From an uncultured Lachnospiraceae bacterium (GTDB lineage: Bacteria; Bacillota_A; Clostridia; Lachnospirales; Lachnospiraceae): 29,737 nt of DNA. Below, piece by piece: positions 24,162 through 29,737 of the stretch. The notes below the pieces were generated by a model. It saw nothing but the letters and a program-made list of their open reading frames with translations. It had not been told where the DNA came from and ran no database searches. The position numbers were made by a program, and so were the translations under genes. Location: the NCBI GenBank assembly GCA_910585355.1, contig CAJUDN010000037.1, positions 1 through 29,737 on the forward strand. Reading direction: 5' to 3'. Within the stretch, counting starts at the first letter, position 1, and every line of letters starts with the position of its first letter.

Positions 24162-25091
24162 TCAAATTTTATGTGTTTTAATTATCGAAACCAGCTGAAC
24201 ATTCTTGCTTTTTAAACGTTCTCTGGCATTTTTAATCTGTGGCTCAAATACTACGAAACAAGTATGTACAATATAACCATATTTTCTCAAATGATCAATA
24301 GCTTCGGAAACCATTGCCCCGCCCGTTGTACTGTCATCAACAATAAGCGCAGTTGTACCTTTCTCCGGCACCTCACTGCAATTAAACCAGGTTCTTATAT
24401 CATCATGATTATCCTTAAAACGTGCTGTTTCCTCATGCAGCAAAAAAGGTTTTTTTATTAATTTTGCAAACTCATAACTAAGTATGGGACTGCCGCCTTT
24501 AAGTCCTACTATAAAATCAAAATCCGCATCTGCTATTATATCTTTAGAGGGGGAATTGCTGGCCCAAAAGGAACTTAGACATAAAGCAAAGAATTGGGCT
24601 GTATTCGTATCACATGTTCCCCCGACTAAATCATAGAAATATTCCACCTTTGTAGGCCGGAGATGTCCTATTGAATGCCCCTCTTCAATTTTATATTTAT
24701 CTAAGCTGTCTTTAACGCTGGACATAATCTCAGAAGGTTTTATACTTTTGGGAAATGATAATGCTTTCGTATTTCTTTTGTAGTACTCAGTATCTATTCC
24801 TATTTCTTTTAACATGTTAGATGCATATTCTGGGCGAAGCAGATCATTTGTAGAAGAATTGATTTTTGTCAATGTGTCTAATATATCATTTTGAGTGTCG
24901 TCCTGTGTCAGAACATAAGTTGAAATTGCAGTTGCCAGAAGTGAGCATCCAACAGATATCAGTATTGTTTTTAGTGGTTCTTCGTTTAGCGGTTTTCTAG
25001 GAATGCCAGAGAGGAGTATAAGAACAAGACCTATCAGAAAAACAATTACTACCACAAATTTTGAAATCTTTTTTCTTTCGTTATTTTCCAT
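24162..25091 (-). CDS. Two-TM membrane protein with an orotate phosphoribosyltransferase-like domain
   Basis: 309 aa from ATG 25091, with GGAGG 6 nt upstream; a longer frame from 25148 adds 19 residues. Two N-terminal membrane helices (about 11-29 and 41-62) are followed by a linker and a type-I PRTase-like domain (about 185-309). The domain shows FIVGLKGGSPILSYEFAKL (193-211), and the PRPP-binding loop TALIVDDSTTGGAMVSEAI (247-265). The order resembles PyrE. Where PyrE has its catalytic RKE motif this protein has HEETARF (219-225), so normal orotate transfer is doubtful. The gene is AT-rich: two 60-base lines counted by hand gave 35% and 38% G+C, well below carB. It is bracketed with the radical SAM gene by repeats, which suggests transfer. 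A membrane-tethered nucleotide-processing or signalling effector is one possibility; function unknown. Confidence 0.78.
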   Translation of the reverse strand: MENNERKKISKFVVVIVFLIGLVLILLSGIPRKPLNEEPLKTILISVGCSLLATAISTYVLTQDDTQNDILDTLTKINSSTNDLLRPEYASNMLKEIGIDTEYYKRNTKALSFPKSIKPSEIMSSVKDSLDKYKIEEGHSIGHLRPTKVEYFYDLVGGTCDTNTAQFFALCLSSFWASNSPSKDIIADADFDFIVGLKGGSPILSYEFAKLIKKPFLLHEETARFKDNHDDIRTWFNCSEVPEKGTTALIVDDSTTGGAMVSEAIDHLRKYGYIVHTCFVVFEPQIKNARERLKSKNVQLVSIIKTHKI

Positions 25092-25206
25092 GTCTGCCTC
25101 CATTTGTATAAAGAATATAAAGAGTTTTTCGGTAGTTCTCTTTCGCATAACCCGCCTTAAATACCGTTTTGTTTCGAAGGGGACGCTTTTTCAAGAATGT
25201 GAAAGA

Positions 25207-25237
25207 AAAAACGGAGGCGTAATGACACTGCGTTTTT
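25207..25237 (-). terminator. Possible terminator after the radical SAM gene
   Basis: AAAAACG (25207-25213) pairs with CGTTTTT (25231-25237) across a 17-nt loop, followed by T-rich sequence on both strands. It lies about 70 bp after the radical SAM stop and 115 bp before the PRTase start. The rest of the 213-bp gap (25092-25304) shows no clear promoter. Confidence 0.4.
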
Positions 25238-25304
25238 GCATTTTTCCTTAGCGCTATCGGGAAAGCAGACCAGCAAAACGTATGGTTATTTAAGGTGGAT
25301 TATA

Positions 25305-26057
25305 TTAATAATTTTTTGTCATACGTAAGTTGTCTATCATCTGTGTGCTGTGAGTATAAACGTCTCCATGCTGCGCTAACATATCTTGTAATATTTTGCT
25401 CTCATCATTATCAATTTCTTTCAAATCTCCTTCTCCAACCAAAATAGTTCCCTTTCCGGCAGCAAGCAGCGGACCTACAATGGCGGGTATCTGATAAGTC
25501 TCCATCAAACGACTATACGTTGGCACATCCTCCAGTGTAATATTGGGAATAACGGGTTTAATATATAAGGCGAAATAAAGATTTTTAAGTTCCGGCATCC
25601 ACTGCAAAGGAGAAAGCCGCTCCTGTGGTTTTGCCGTTCCCGGCTCCAGCTCTGCAGAGTGCCGCAATGTCGGCACACTAAGATAGATGACAATTTGCCC
25701 TGGATATAAAGCGAAAGAATCAATTTCTTTTAGTTCTTCTCCGGAAATCGACTGTTTCGTAGACATTTGAATATAATTTCCGTGGGTAACTAAATTTGAT
25801 AACAGTTTCATGGTTTCTGACTTATTTTCGCCATCCCAGCATTCAGAATAGCAGCCAAGGGAGAGAATGGTTCCATGAGAACCGGGAACAAAGTCATCGG
25901 ATTGGTAAAACAAGGCCAACGCATCTTCTGCCGAAATATTATGCGGAGCGTGACCTAATCCTAAATGCGGCAGATAGCAGTATTGGCATCGTGCCGAGCA
26001 TCCAAGAGCAGTGTTAAGAAAAATTCGCTGTTGATTTCCATAGATAAAATGTTTCAT
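25305..26057 (-). CDS. Radical SAM domain protein of unknown function
   Basis: 250 aa from ATG 26057, preceded by a modest AAGGGA site. The frame stays open to 26135, inside the neighbouring repeat, which would add 26 residues. The [4Fe-4S]-SAM motif is CSARCQYCYLP (CX3CX2C, Cys20, Cys24, Cys27). A GTILSLGCYSECWDGE segment with Cys69/Cys73 follows, then a parallel beta barrel with IYLSVPTLRHSAELEPGTAKP and ERLSPLQWM. This last pattern is like spore-photoproduct-lyase-related (SplB-like) radical SAM proteins, but it is too short and distant for that name. There is no accessory SPASM domain. It is transcribed towards the PRTase gene, and the two are the only genes between the repeat pairs. Confidence 0.82.
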   Translation of the reverse strand: MKHFIYGNQQRIFLNTALGCSARCQYCYLPHLGLGHAPHNISAEDALALFYQSDDFVPGSHGTILSLGCYSECWDGENKSETMKLLSNLVTHGNYIQMSTKQSISGEELKEIDSFALYPGQIVIYLSVPTLRHSAELEPGTAKPQERLSPLQWMPELKNLYFALYIKPVIPNITLEDVPTYSRLMETYQIPAIVGPLLAAGKGTILVGEGDLKEIDNDESKILQDMLAQHGDVYTHSTQMIDNLRMTKNY

Positions 26058-26132
26058 ATGGCGTCCCTTCTGTTTTTCGTTATATTTAGAATAAGCCTCC
26101 CTCGGACAAACCTGTGTGCAGGGACATGATAC

Positions 26133-26356
26133 CATGTCTATGACATGCTATGCTCCGCCGGGTGCACTCGATTCGCTGCGGTGTTTGGCCCCCCTCCGGG
26201 CGGCCGCGAATCGGCGCAGGTATAATATCTGTCGATATTATACCATGTCTATGACATGCTATGCTCCGCCGGGTGCACTCGATTCGCTGCGGTGTTTGGC
26301 CCCCCCTCCGGGCGGCCGCGAATCGGCGCAGGTATAATGTCTGCCGTCATTATACC
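26133..26356. repeat. Right tandem pair of ~112-bp structured repeats
   Basis: Copy B1 spans 26133-26243 and B2 26244-26356 (111-bp period), nearly identical to each other and in the same orientation as the pair at 23909. The end hairpin of B1 is GGTATAATATC-TGTC-GATATTATACC (26219-26244), where a G-to-A and C-to-T change relative to A1 keep the pair. The inner stem is GGCC / GGCC instead of GTCC / GGAC, another compensated change. B2 ends with GGTATAATG...CATTATACC (26331-26356), with one T-T mismatch. The repeat start lies 76 bp from the radical SAM ATG. Confidence 0.88.
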
Positions 26357-26368
26357 AGATAAACCAAC

Positions 26369-26418
26369 AAAAAGAAAGCCGCCGGCAGGGTTTCCTGGCG
26401 CCGGACGGCTTCCTTTTT
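26369..26418. terminator. Terminator downstream of cotJC
   Basis: A long GC-rich stem: AAAAAG.AAGCCG and CCGGC on the left pair with GCCGG and CGGCTT.CTTTTT on the right, with an inner CAGG-GTTT-CCTG. A-rich on one side and T-rich on the other, so it works in both directions. It ends the cotJ operon on the minus strand and separates it from the repeat pair. Between it and cotJC (26419-26573) I see only a possible hairpin, GCATATGCC / GGCATATGC (26484-26492 with 26518-26526). Confidence 0.8.
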
Positions 26419-26573
26419 GCTGGTCACTCCCCGGCCAGTCACTCCGCTGATTGACCGGGAACCGGTAACATAATGAAGCCAAAGCATATGCCCCATTATC
26501 TCAGGTAATCTTAAGCAGGCATATGCAGTTACGTACACAGAGTACCTGTGAACAGCAACGCTTCCTTTCCTGG

Positions 26574-27185
26574 TTATAGATTCACAAACTTTTTGTCGAA
26601 CTCCGGATTGAAATAGTAATAGTTACTGGCCGACAAATCTCTCTTGATTCTTTCTAAGGCTTCACCAAACCTCTGAAAATGAACCACCTCCCTGGCCCGC
26701 AAAAATTTGAGAGGCTCCCGTACCTCAGGATTCTCAATAATTCGGATCAGATTTTCATAAGTGCTCCGGGCTTTTTGCTCCGCAGCGAGGTCTTCAAAAA
26801 GGTCTGTAACAGCGTCGCCTTTACTCTGAAATTCACAGGCATTGAAGGGAACACCTGCCGCCGCTGTGGGCCAGAGACCTGTGGTATGGTCCACGTAATA
26901 AGCATCAAATCCGGCGGTCTTTGCCTGCTCCGGCGTAAGGTTTTTCGTCAGCTGGTAAACCATGGCGCAGATGATTTCCAAGTGTCCCAGCTCCTCTGTG
27001 CCAATGTCAGTTAAGAGACCGCCGACTTCCTTTGAAGGCATGGTATATCTCTGGGATAAATACCGCATGGAGGCCGCCAGCTCCCCGTCTGGTCCGCCAA
27101 ACTGGCTGATAATCAAGGATGCTGTTTTGGGACATGGCTTTGTGATATTCACAGGATACTGAAGCCTCTTTTCATAATTCCACAT
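26574..27185 (-). CDS. cotJC: Spore coat protein CotJC (manganese-catalase-like)
   Basis: 203 aa, ferritin-like four-helix fold of the Mn-catalase family. Carboxylate/His ligand motifs are visible in the order DGELAASMRYLSQRY, TDIGTEELGHLEII, FEDLAAEQKARSTYENL, and RAREVVHFQRFGEAL. It is found in the inner spore coat of Bacilli and Clostridia, where it may protect against peroxide. It is the last gene of cotJABC; its ATG directly follows the cotJB stop (TAAATG), so they are coupled. Confidence 0.95.
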   Translation of the reverse strand: MWNYEKRLQYPVNITKPCPKTASLIISQFGGPDGELAASMRYLSQRYTMPSKEVGGLLTDIGTEELGHLEIICAMVYQLTKNLTPEQAKTAGFDAYYVDHTTGLWPTAAAGVPFNACEFQSKGDAVTDLFEDLAAEQKARSTYENLIRIIENPEVREPLKFLRAREVVHFQRFGEALERIKRDLSASNYYYFNPEFDKKFVNL

Positions 27186-27482
27186 TTATATCATTCCCCC
27201 TTCCCACGGCATTGGTCCGTCACCCCAGGTAAAATGTTTCTGCCCCGGGTATTTCGTCAGGCTGTCCGTCCGGTTATTGGTATCCGGGCAGACGCAGTCC
27301 ATAGTCAGCGGTTCAAATGCGCCGGCATAGGCCTCCAGAAGTCTCTTTCTCTGGTCCATAAGACCCGCAAAGTATTTTAAAGCCTCCTGGTCTGTAGGAT
27401 GGGTGTCCAGATACAGAGAGAGATCCGTGATGGCGAAGCTGACTTCACTGATTTCCTTCAATGATTTTTCGCGATCATCCAT
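27186..27482 (-). CDS. cotJB: Spore coat protein CotJB
   Basis: 98 aa from ATG 27482, with AGGAGGT 7 nt upstream; an in-frame ATG at 27506 has no such site. CotJB hallmarks are EVSFAITDLSLYLDTHPTDQEAL, a YFAGLMDQRKRLLEAYAGAFEPLT segment, and a C-terminal WGDGPMPWEGG. It is a small spore-coat assembly protein that works with CotJA and CotJC. It overlaps the end of cotJA by 8 nt. Confidence 0.93.
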   Translation of the reverse strand: MDDREKSLKEISEVSFAITDLSLYLDTHPTDQEALKYFAGLMDQRKRLLEAYAGAFEPLTMDCVCPDTNNRTDSLTKYPGQKHFTWGDGPMPWEGGMI

Positions 27483-27663
27483 GGATTCTACCTCCTGTTC
27501 TGTCATCCGTTACATAAAACGGTTTGTTCAGGCCCGGGAATATGGTTCCCTGCCTGATGGCTGTTTTGGGGTCATAGGGCTCCTCCCAGGGTTCCATGGG
27601 AACCGACGCCATGGCGAGGACCAAAGGCTCCTGTTGTTCTTTCCTGCATGTGCAAAAATCCAT
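27475..27663 (-). CDS. cotJA: Spore coat protein CotJA
   Basis: 62 aa from ATG 27663 (AAGGAG 8 nt upstream); an in-frame GTG at 27672 overlaps the site and is less likely. It contains the characteristic PWEEPYDPKTAIRQGTIFPGLNKPFYVT stretch of CotJA spliced by position into a small coat protein. It is the first gene of the operon cotJA-cotJB-cotJC, expressed in the mother cell during sporulation in known species. Confidence 0.9.
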   Translation of the reverse strand: MDFCTCRKEQQEPLVLAMASVPMEPWEEPYDPKTAIRQGTIFPGLNKPFYVTDDRTGGRIHG

Positions 27664-27709
27664 CTTCAACACTCCTTTCAGGGTTCTTCCCTTTGATGGG
27701 TTTCCCTTT

Positions 27710-27717
27710 TTAGTATG
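27710..27717 (-). promoter_or_regulatory. Possible sigma-E/K-type -10 element for cotJ
   Basis: CATACTAA on the minus strand, about 50 nt before cotJA, resembles the sigma-E/K -10 consensus (CATAC...T). A good -35 is not evident. The rest of 27664-27821 shows no other feature. Confidence 0.3.
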
Positions 27718-27821
27718 TGTCTCTGATGGATTTTCACGCCGGAGGGTTCCTGTAAATGAAACCAGCCTCCTCCTTTTTTCCTTTCATTTTTCGTTGTTAC
27801 CGTTTCGATACCCCGGAATGA

Positions 27822-27971
27822 TTATTTCTCGTTCTCTTTTACAATGTCTTCCAGAACACGAATCAGGTCATGTATGGTATCGATGGAAACGCCGCGCTCC
27901 AAAATTACTTTCTTCAGCTCTGGGGACAGGGTATCAAATTTTTCCTGTACCTTGGGAGAAATATATGACAT
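27822..27971 (-). CDS. Small conserved-looking protein upstream of cotJ
   Basis: 49 aa, starting at ATG 27971 with GAGGTG 6 nt upstream and ending TAA at 27822. The sequence starts MSYISPKVQEKFDTLSPEL and continues KKVILERGVSIDTIHDL, then a Glu/Lys-rich C-terminus. It is a compact, mostly alpha-helical soluble protein, with codon use like its neighbours. It resembles short hypothetical proteins that I recall from Lachnospiraceae, but the function is unknown. It lies about 160 bp before cotJA on the same strand and may be co-expressed with it or be independent. Confidence 0.75.
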   Translation of the reverse strand: MSYISPKVQEKFDTLSPELKKVILERGVSIDTIHDLIRVLEDIVKENEK

Positions 27972-28086
27972 AGCAATCACCTCATCCCATATTGTGCGCC
28001 TCGTAACTGATTTTATGCAGGTTAATATCGACTTTTAACCTCTGACATGCAAAGAAAGGACAGTCCTGCAAAATTCAGCTTTTCCG

Positions 28087-28734
28087 TCAGGCATGAAACA
28101 GGTCAGAAACCCTTACGAGTTGAAATCCCTTCGCTTTTAACGCCGGAATCAGTTGATCAAGCGCTTCTACAGTCTCATAATGGGTCGTGTGCAGCAAAAC
28201 AATCGCTCCCATCTTTAATTTTTTACTTCCCAGAACATTTTTACAGATGGTTTTCGCATCGATTCCTGTCCAGTCATGGCTGTCAACGGACCACTCTATA
28301 GATTTTAGTCCCTGCTCTTTAACCAGTTTAATCAAATTTTTATTAAACTTACCATACGGAAAACGAAACAATGAGCATTCTTTCCCGGCAGTTCTTTTAA
28401 TGAGCTGCTGCATCCGGCTTATTTCCTCGAAACTATCAGATCCTGATAATTTAGTCAGGTCAAAATGGTTATAGCTGTGATTCCCGATCTCATGTCCCGC
28501 TTCAGATAATTTCCGGCAGAGCCCCGAATCCTGTTCAACCCAATCCCCCACCAAAAAAAATGTAGCCTTTATACGATATGCTTCCAGTTTTTCCAATATC
28601 TCCATTGTATATTGATAACCGTCGTCAAACGTCAGCGCAATCATCCTTTTCTTGCAATGGATGGAACATACCGGTTCCCCATTCATCAGCCTTATTAACG
28701 CTCTCTTACACATGTTAATAAAACTCCAAATCAT
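28087..28734 (-). CDS. Polysaccharide deacetylase (NodB domain)
   Basis: 215 aa from ATG 28734, whose GGGAG site is 11 nt away; an ATG at 28752 has GGAGG too close, and a TTG at 28794 gives 235 aa, so the start is uncertain. The carbohydrate esterase 4 motifs are intact: TFDDG (Asp37/Asp38), GNHSYNH (His86 and His90, metal), RFPYG (124-128), DSHDW (151-155), and VLLHTT (His182). It would remove acetyl groups from a surface or peptidoglycan glycan. The first ~15 residues are hydrophobic but not a clear signal peptide. It lies 128 bp after the glycosyltransferase frame on the same strand, suggesting a cell-surface polysaccharide locus. Confidence 0.88.
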   Translation of the reverse strand: MIWSFINMCKRALIRLMNGEPVCSIHCKKRMIALTFDDGYQYTMEILEKLEAYRIKATFFLVGDWVEQDSGLCRKLSEAGHEIGNHSYNHFDLTKLSGSDSFEEISRMQQLIKRTAGKECSLFRFPYGKFNKNLIKLVKEQGLKSIEWSVDSHDWTGIDAKTICKNVLGSKKLKMGAIVLLHTTHYETVEALDQLIPALKAKGFQLVRVSDLFHA

Positions 28735-28862
28735 ATTTTTCAAATCTCCCATCCTCCATATATCCGCCCCGCTTTGACAGTTCAGCTGAAACAAAGACCG
28801 TAAGCAATAACATTTCTGATACTTCTGTATTCGGTTCTATGGAATTTTGCAAAATAATGTAC

Positions 28863-29737
28863 TTAAAACACCAATCTTCCTGCTGTCTTGGCCAAAAGCC
28901 GGCCTATGCCCTGATGTTTCCTGACAGCCCACATAGCTATTTTTTTATGTAAAGCTACATTAGGAGCATTCATGTAAATATCCGCGTAACGCTCAAGTTC
29001 CTGCATATAAATCGTCCAATTTTCACAATCCGGAGAAAAATCAAATCTGTTGCTTCGAGACGCCTCTTTATACCAAAACTCCATAAACATAAATGCATAT
29101 TGAAGTTTATGGGCAATAAATTGTGGTTTTTTCATCCCTTCTCCAACGGCTAAAATCGGCTGTAACGCACCACGGATTTCTTTTGCCGTGTATTTCCGGG
29201 TTGTCAAACTTTCTTTGTGTTTACAGTAAAAATACCCCTGGAAAGGTAAAACCTCCACGAATCCTCTGCAACGGCTGACATATTCACAGATAAATGCGAA
29301 ATCTTCAAATACAGCCACGTCCTCCGGACAGAATAATGCCTCCCCTGCCTCTGCCCCCATAACTATTTTCCTCCGAAACAAAGCCGTACAACTACTCATT
29401 TGAACCTGATCCCACATGATCATTTCTAATGCCTCATAAGGACACCGCCTCCTCTGCTTTCGTAAACGGTGCTGATAAAAATTAGGTTTTCCTGATTCAT
29501 TACAAATCCATCTCCCACATATTGACAGGTCATTTCCTCTCTTCAAGCTGCCGACTAGCTTTTCAATCATCTGAGGGTGAATCATGTCATCTGCATCTAT
29601 AAAGCCAATGTATTCTCCCTTTGCCAGACGCAGGCCATGATTGCGTGCTCTGGCGGCTCCTCCGTTAGAAATCGTAATTACATGTATTGAGAGTATCTTC
29701 GATCCATTCTTTTTCTTAAAATCTCTGACCACTTTCT
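28863..29737 (-). CDS. Family 2 glycosyltransferase (5' end beyond the window)
   Basis: At least 291 codons, open to the window edge, so the start and about 50 N-terminal residues are missing. GT-A fold motifs of GT2 are visible: SNGGAARARNHGLRLAKGEYIGFIDADDMIHPQMIEKL, with the metal-binding DADD. A later FEDFAFICEYVSRC and the tail follow the usual layout. The missing region should hold the DDGSxD nucleotide-binding motif. It would add a sugar to a surface glycan. A GTG at 29732 is in frame but is not the true start. Confidence 0.92.
   Translation of the reverse strand, partial: KVVRDFKKKNGSKILSIHVITISNGGAARARNHGLRLAKGEYIGFIDADDMIHPQMIEKLVGSLKRGNDLSICGRWICNESGKPNFYQHRLRKQRRRCPYEALEMIMWDQVQMSSCTALFRRKIVMGAEAGEALFCPEDVAVFEDFAFICEYVSRCRGFVEVLPFQGYFYCKHKESLTTRKYTAKEIRGALQPILAVGEGMKKPQFIAHKLQYAFMFMEFWYKEASRSNRFDFSPDCENWTIYMQELERYADIYMNAPNVALHKKIAMWAVRKHQGIGRLLAKTAGRLVF

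Noticed and set aside
26116..26337. 73-aa plus-strand ORF with an internal tandem peptide repeat
   Set aside because: The peptide repeat is simply the translated 111-bp DNA repeat.
23909..26356. CRISPR array
   Set aside because: The units are ~112 bp, tandem without unique spacers, and paired at two sites. No cas genes are nearby.
26484..26526. Hairpin GCATATGCC / GGCATATGC treated as a terminator
   Set aside because: Loop is 25 nt, there is no T tract, and the better terminator at 26369-26418 follows.

Overview
The window looks like the end of a draft-assembly contig from a spore-forming, Gram-positive anaerobe of the Lachnospiraceae / Clostridium cluster XIVa type. The evidence is a cotJABC spore-coat operon, strong AGGAGG ribosome binding sites, lipoproteins with long Ala/Thr linkers, a YesM-type kinase with an AraC-type response regulator, and roughly 50% G+C. 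This placement is an inference from gene content. The first 49 bases are not biological: they are an Illumina TruSeq index adapter joined to a truncated PTS gene.

Layout. 50-1429 (-) is the 5' part of a glucose-family PTS permease cut by the adapter. 1759-2346 (+) is a C39-like cysteine peptidase. It converges on a YoaK/DUF1275 membrane protein (2403-3074, -), and the shared terminator encodes that protein's last residues. 3125-3222 is a MITE-like palindrome. 3229-13114 (-) is a sugar-sensing and uptake locus, read from right to left: response regulator, histidine kinase, two membrane-anchored sugar-binding proteins, then mglB-mglA-mglC and a small coiled-coil membrane protein. The two-component system and binding proteins probably sense galactose or a related sugar outside the cell and control the transporter. 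A stable hairpin and a predicted three-way-junction RNA lie between mglB and mglA.

13472-14778 (+) holds two unrecognised membrane proteins. 14913-18873 (-) is a polar amino-acid ABC transporter operon ending in an AbgB-like M20 amidohydrolase. Its sigma-A promoter carries an 18-bp palindrome with ArgR-box geometry. 19112-23385 (-) is carAB (carbamoyl phosphate for arginine and pyrimidines), followed by a VOC-fold protein.

23909-26356 is the most unusual part. Two divergent-looking genes for the neighbourhood, one for a two-TM protein with an orotate-phosphoribosyltransferase-like domain (AT-rich) and one for a small radical SAM protein, are bracketed on each side by a tandem pair of ~112-bp repeats in the same orientation. 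The repeats fold into hairpins with compensatory base changes between copies, which argues for a conserved structure. This is my best candidate for an undescribed module.

26574-27971 (-) is the cotJ operon plus a 49-aa conserved-looking small protein. 28087-29737 (-) holds a polysaccharide deacetylase and a family 2 glycosyltransferase cut by the window edge. I saw no rRNA, tRNA, CRISPR array or full-length transposase.
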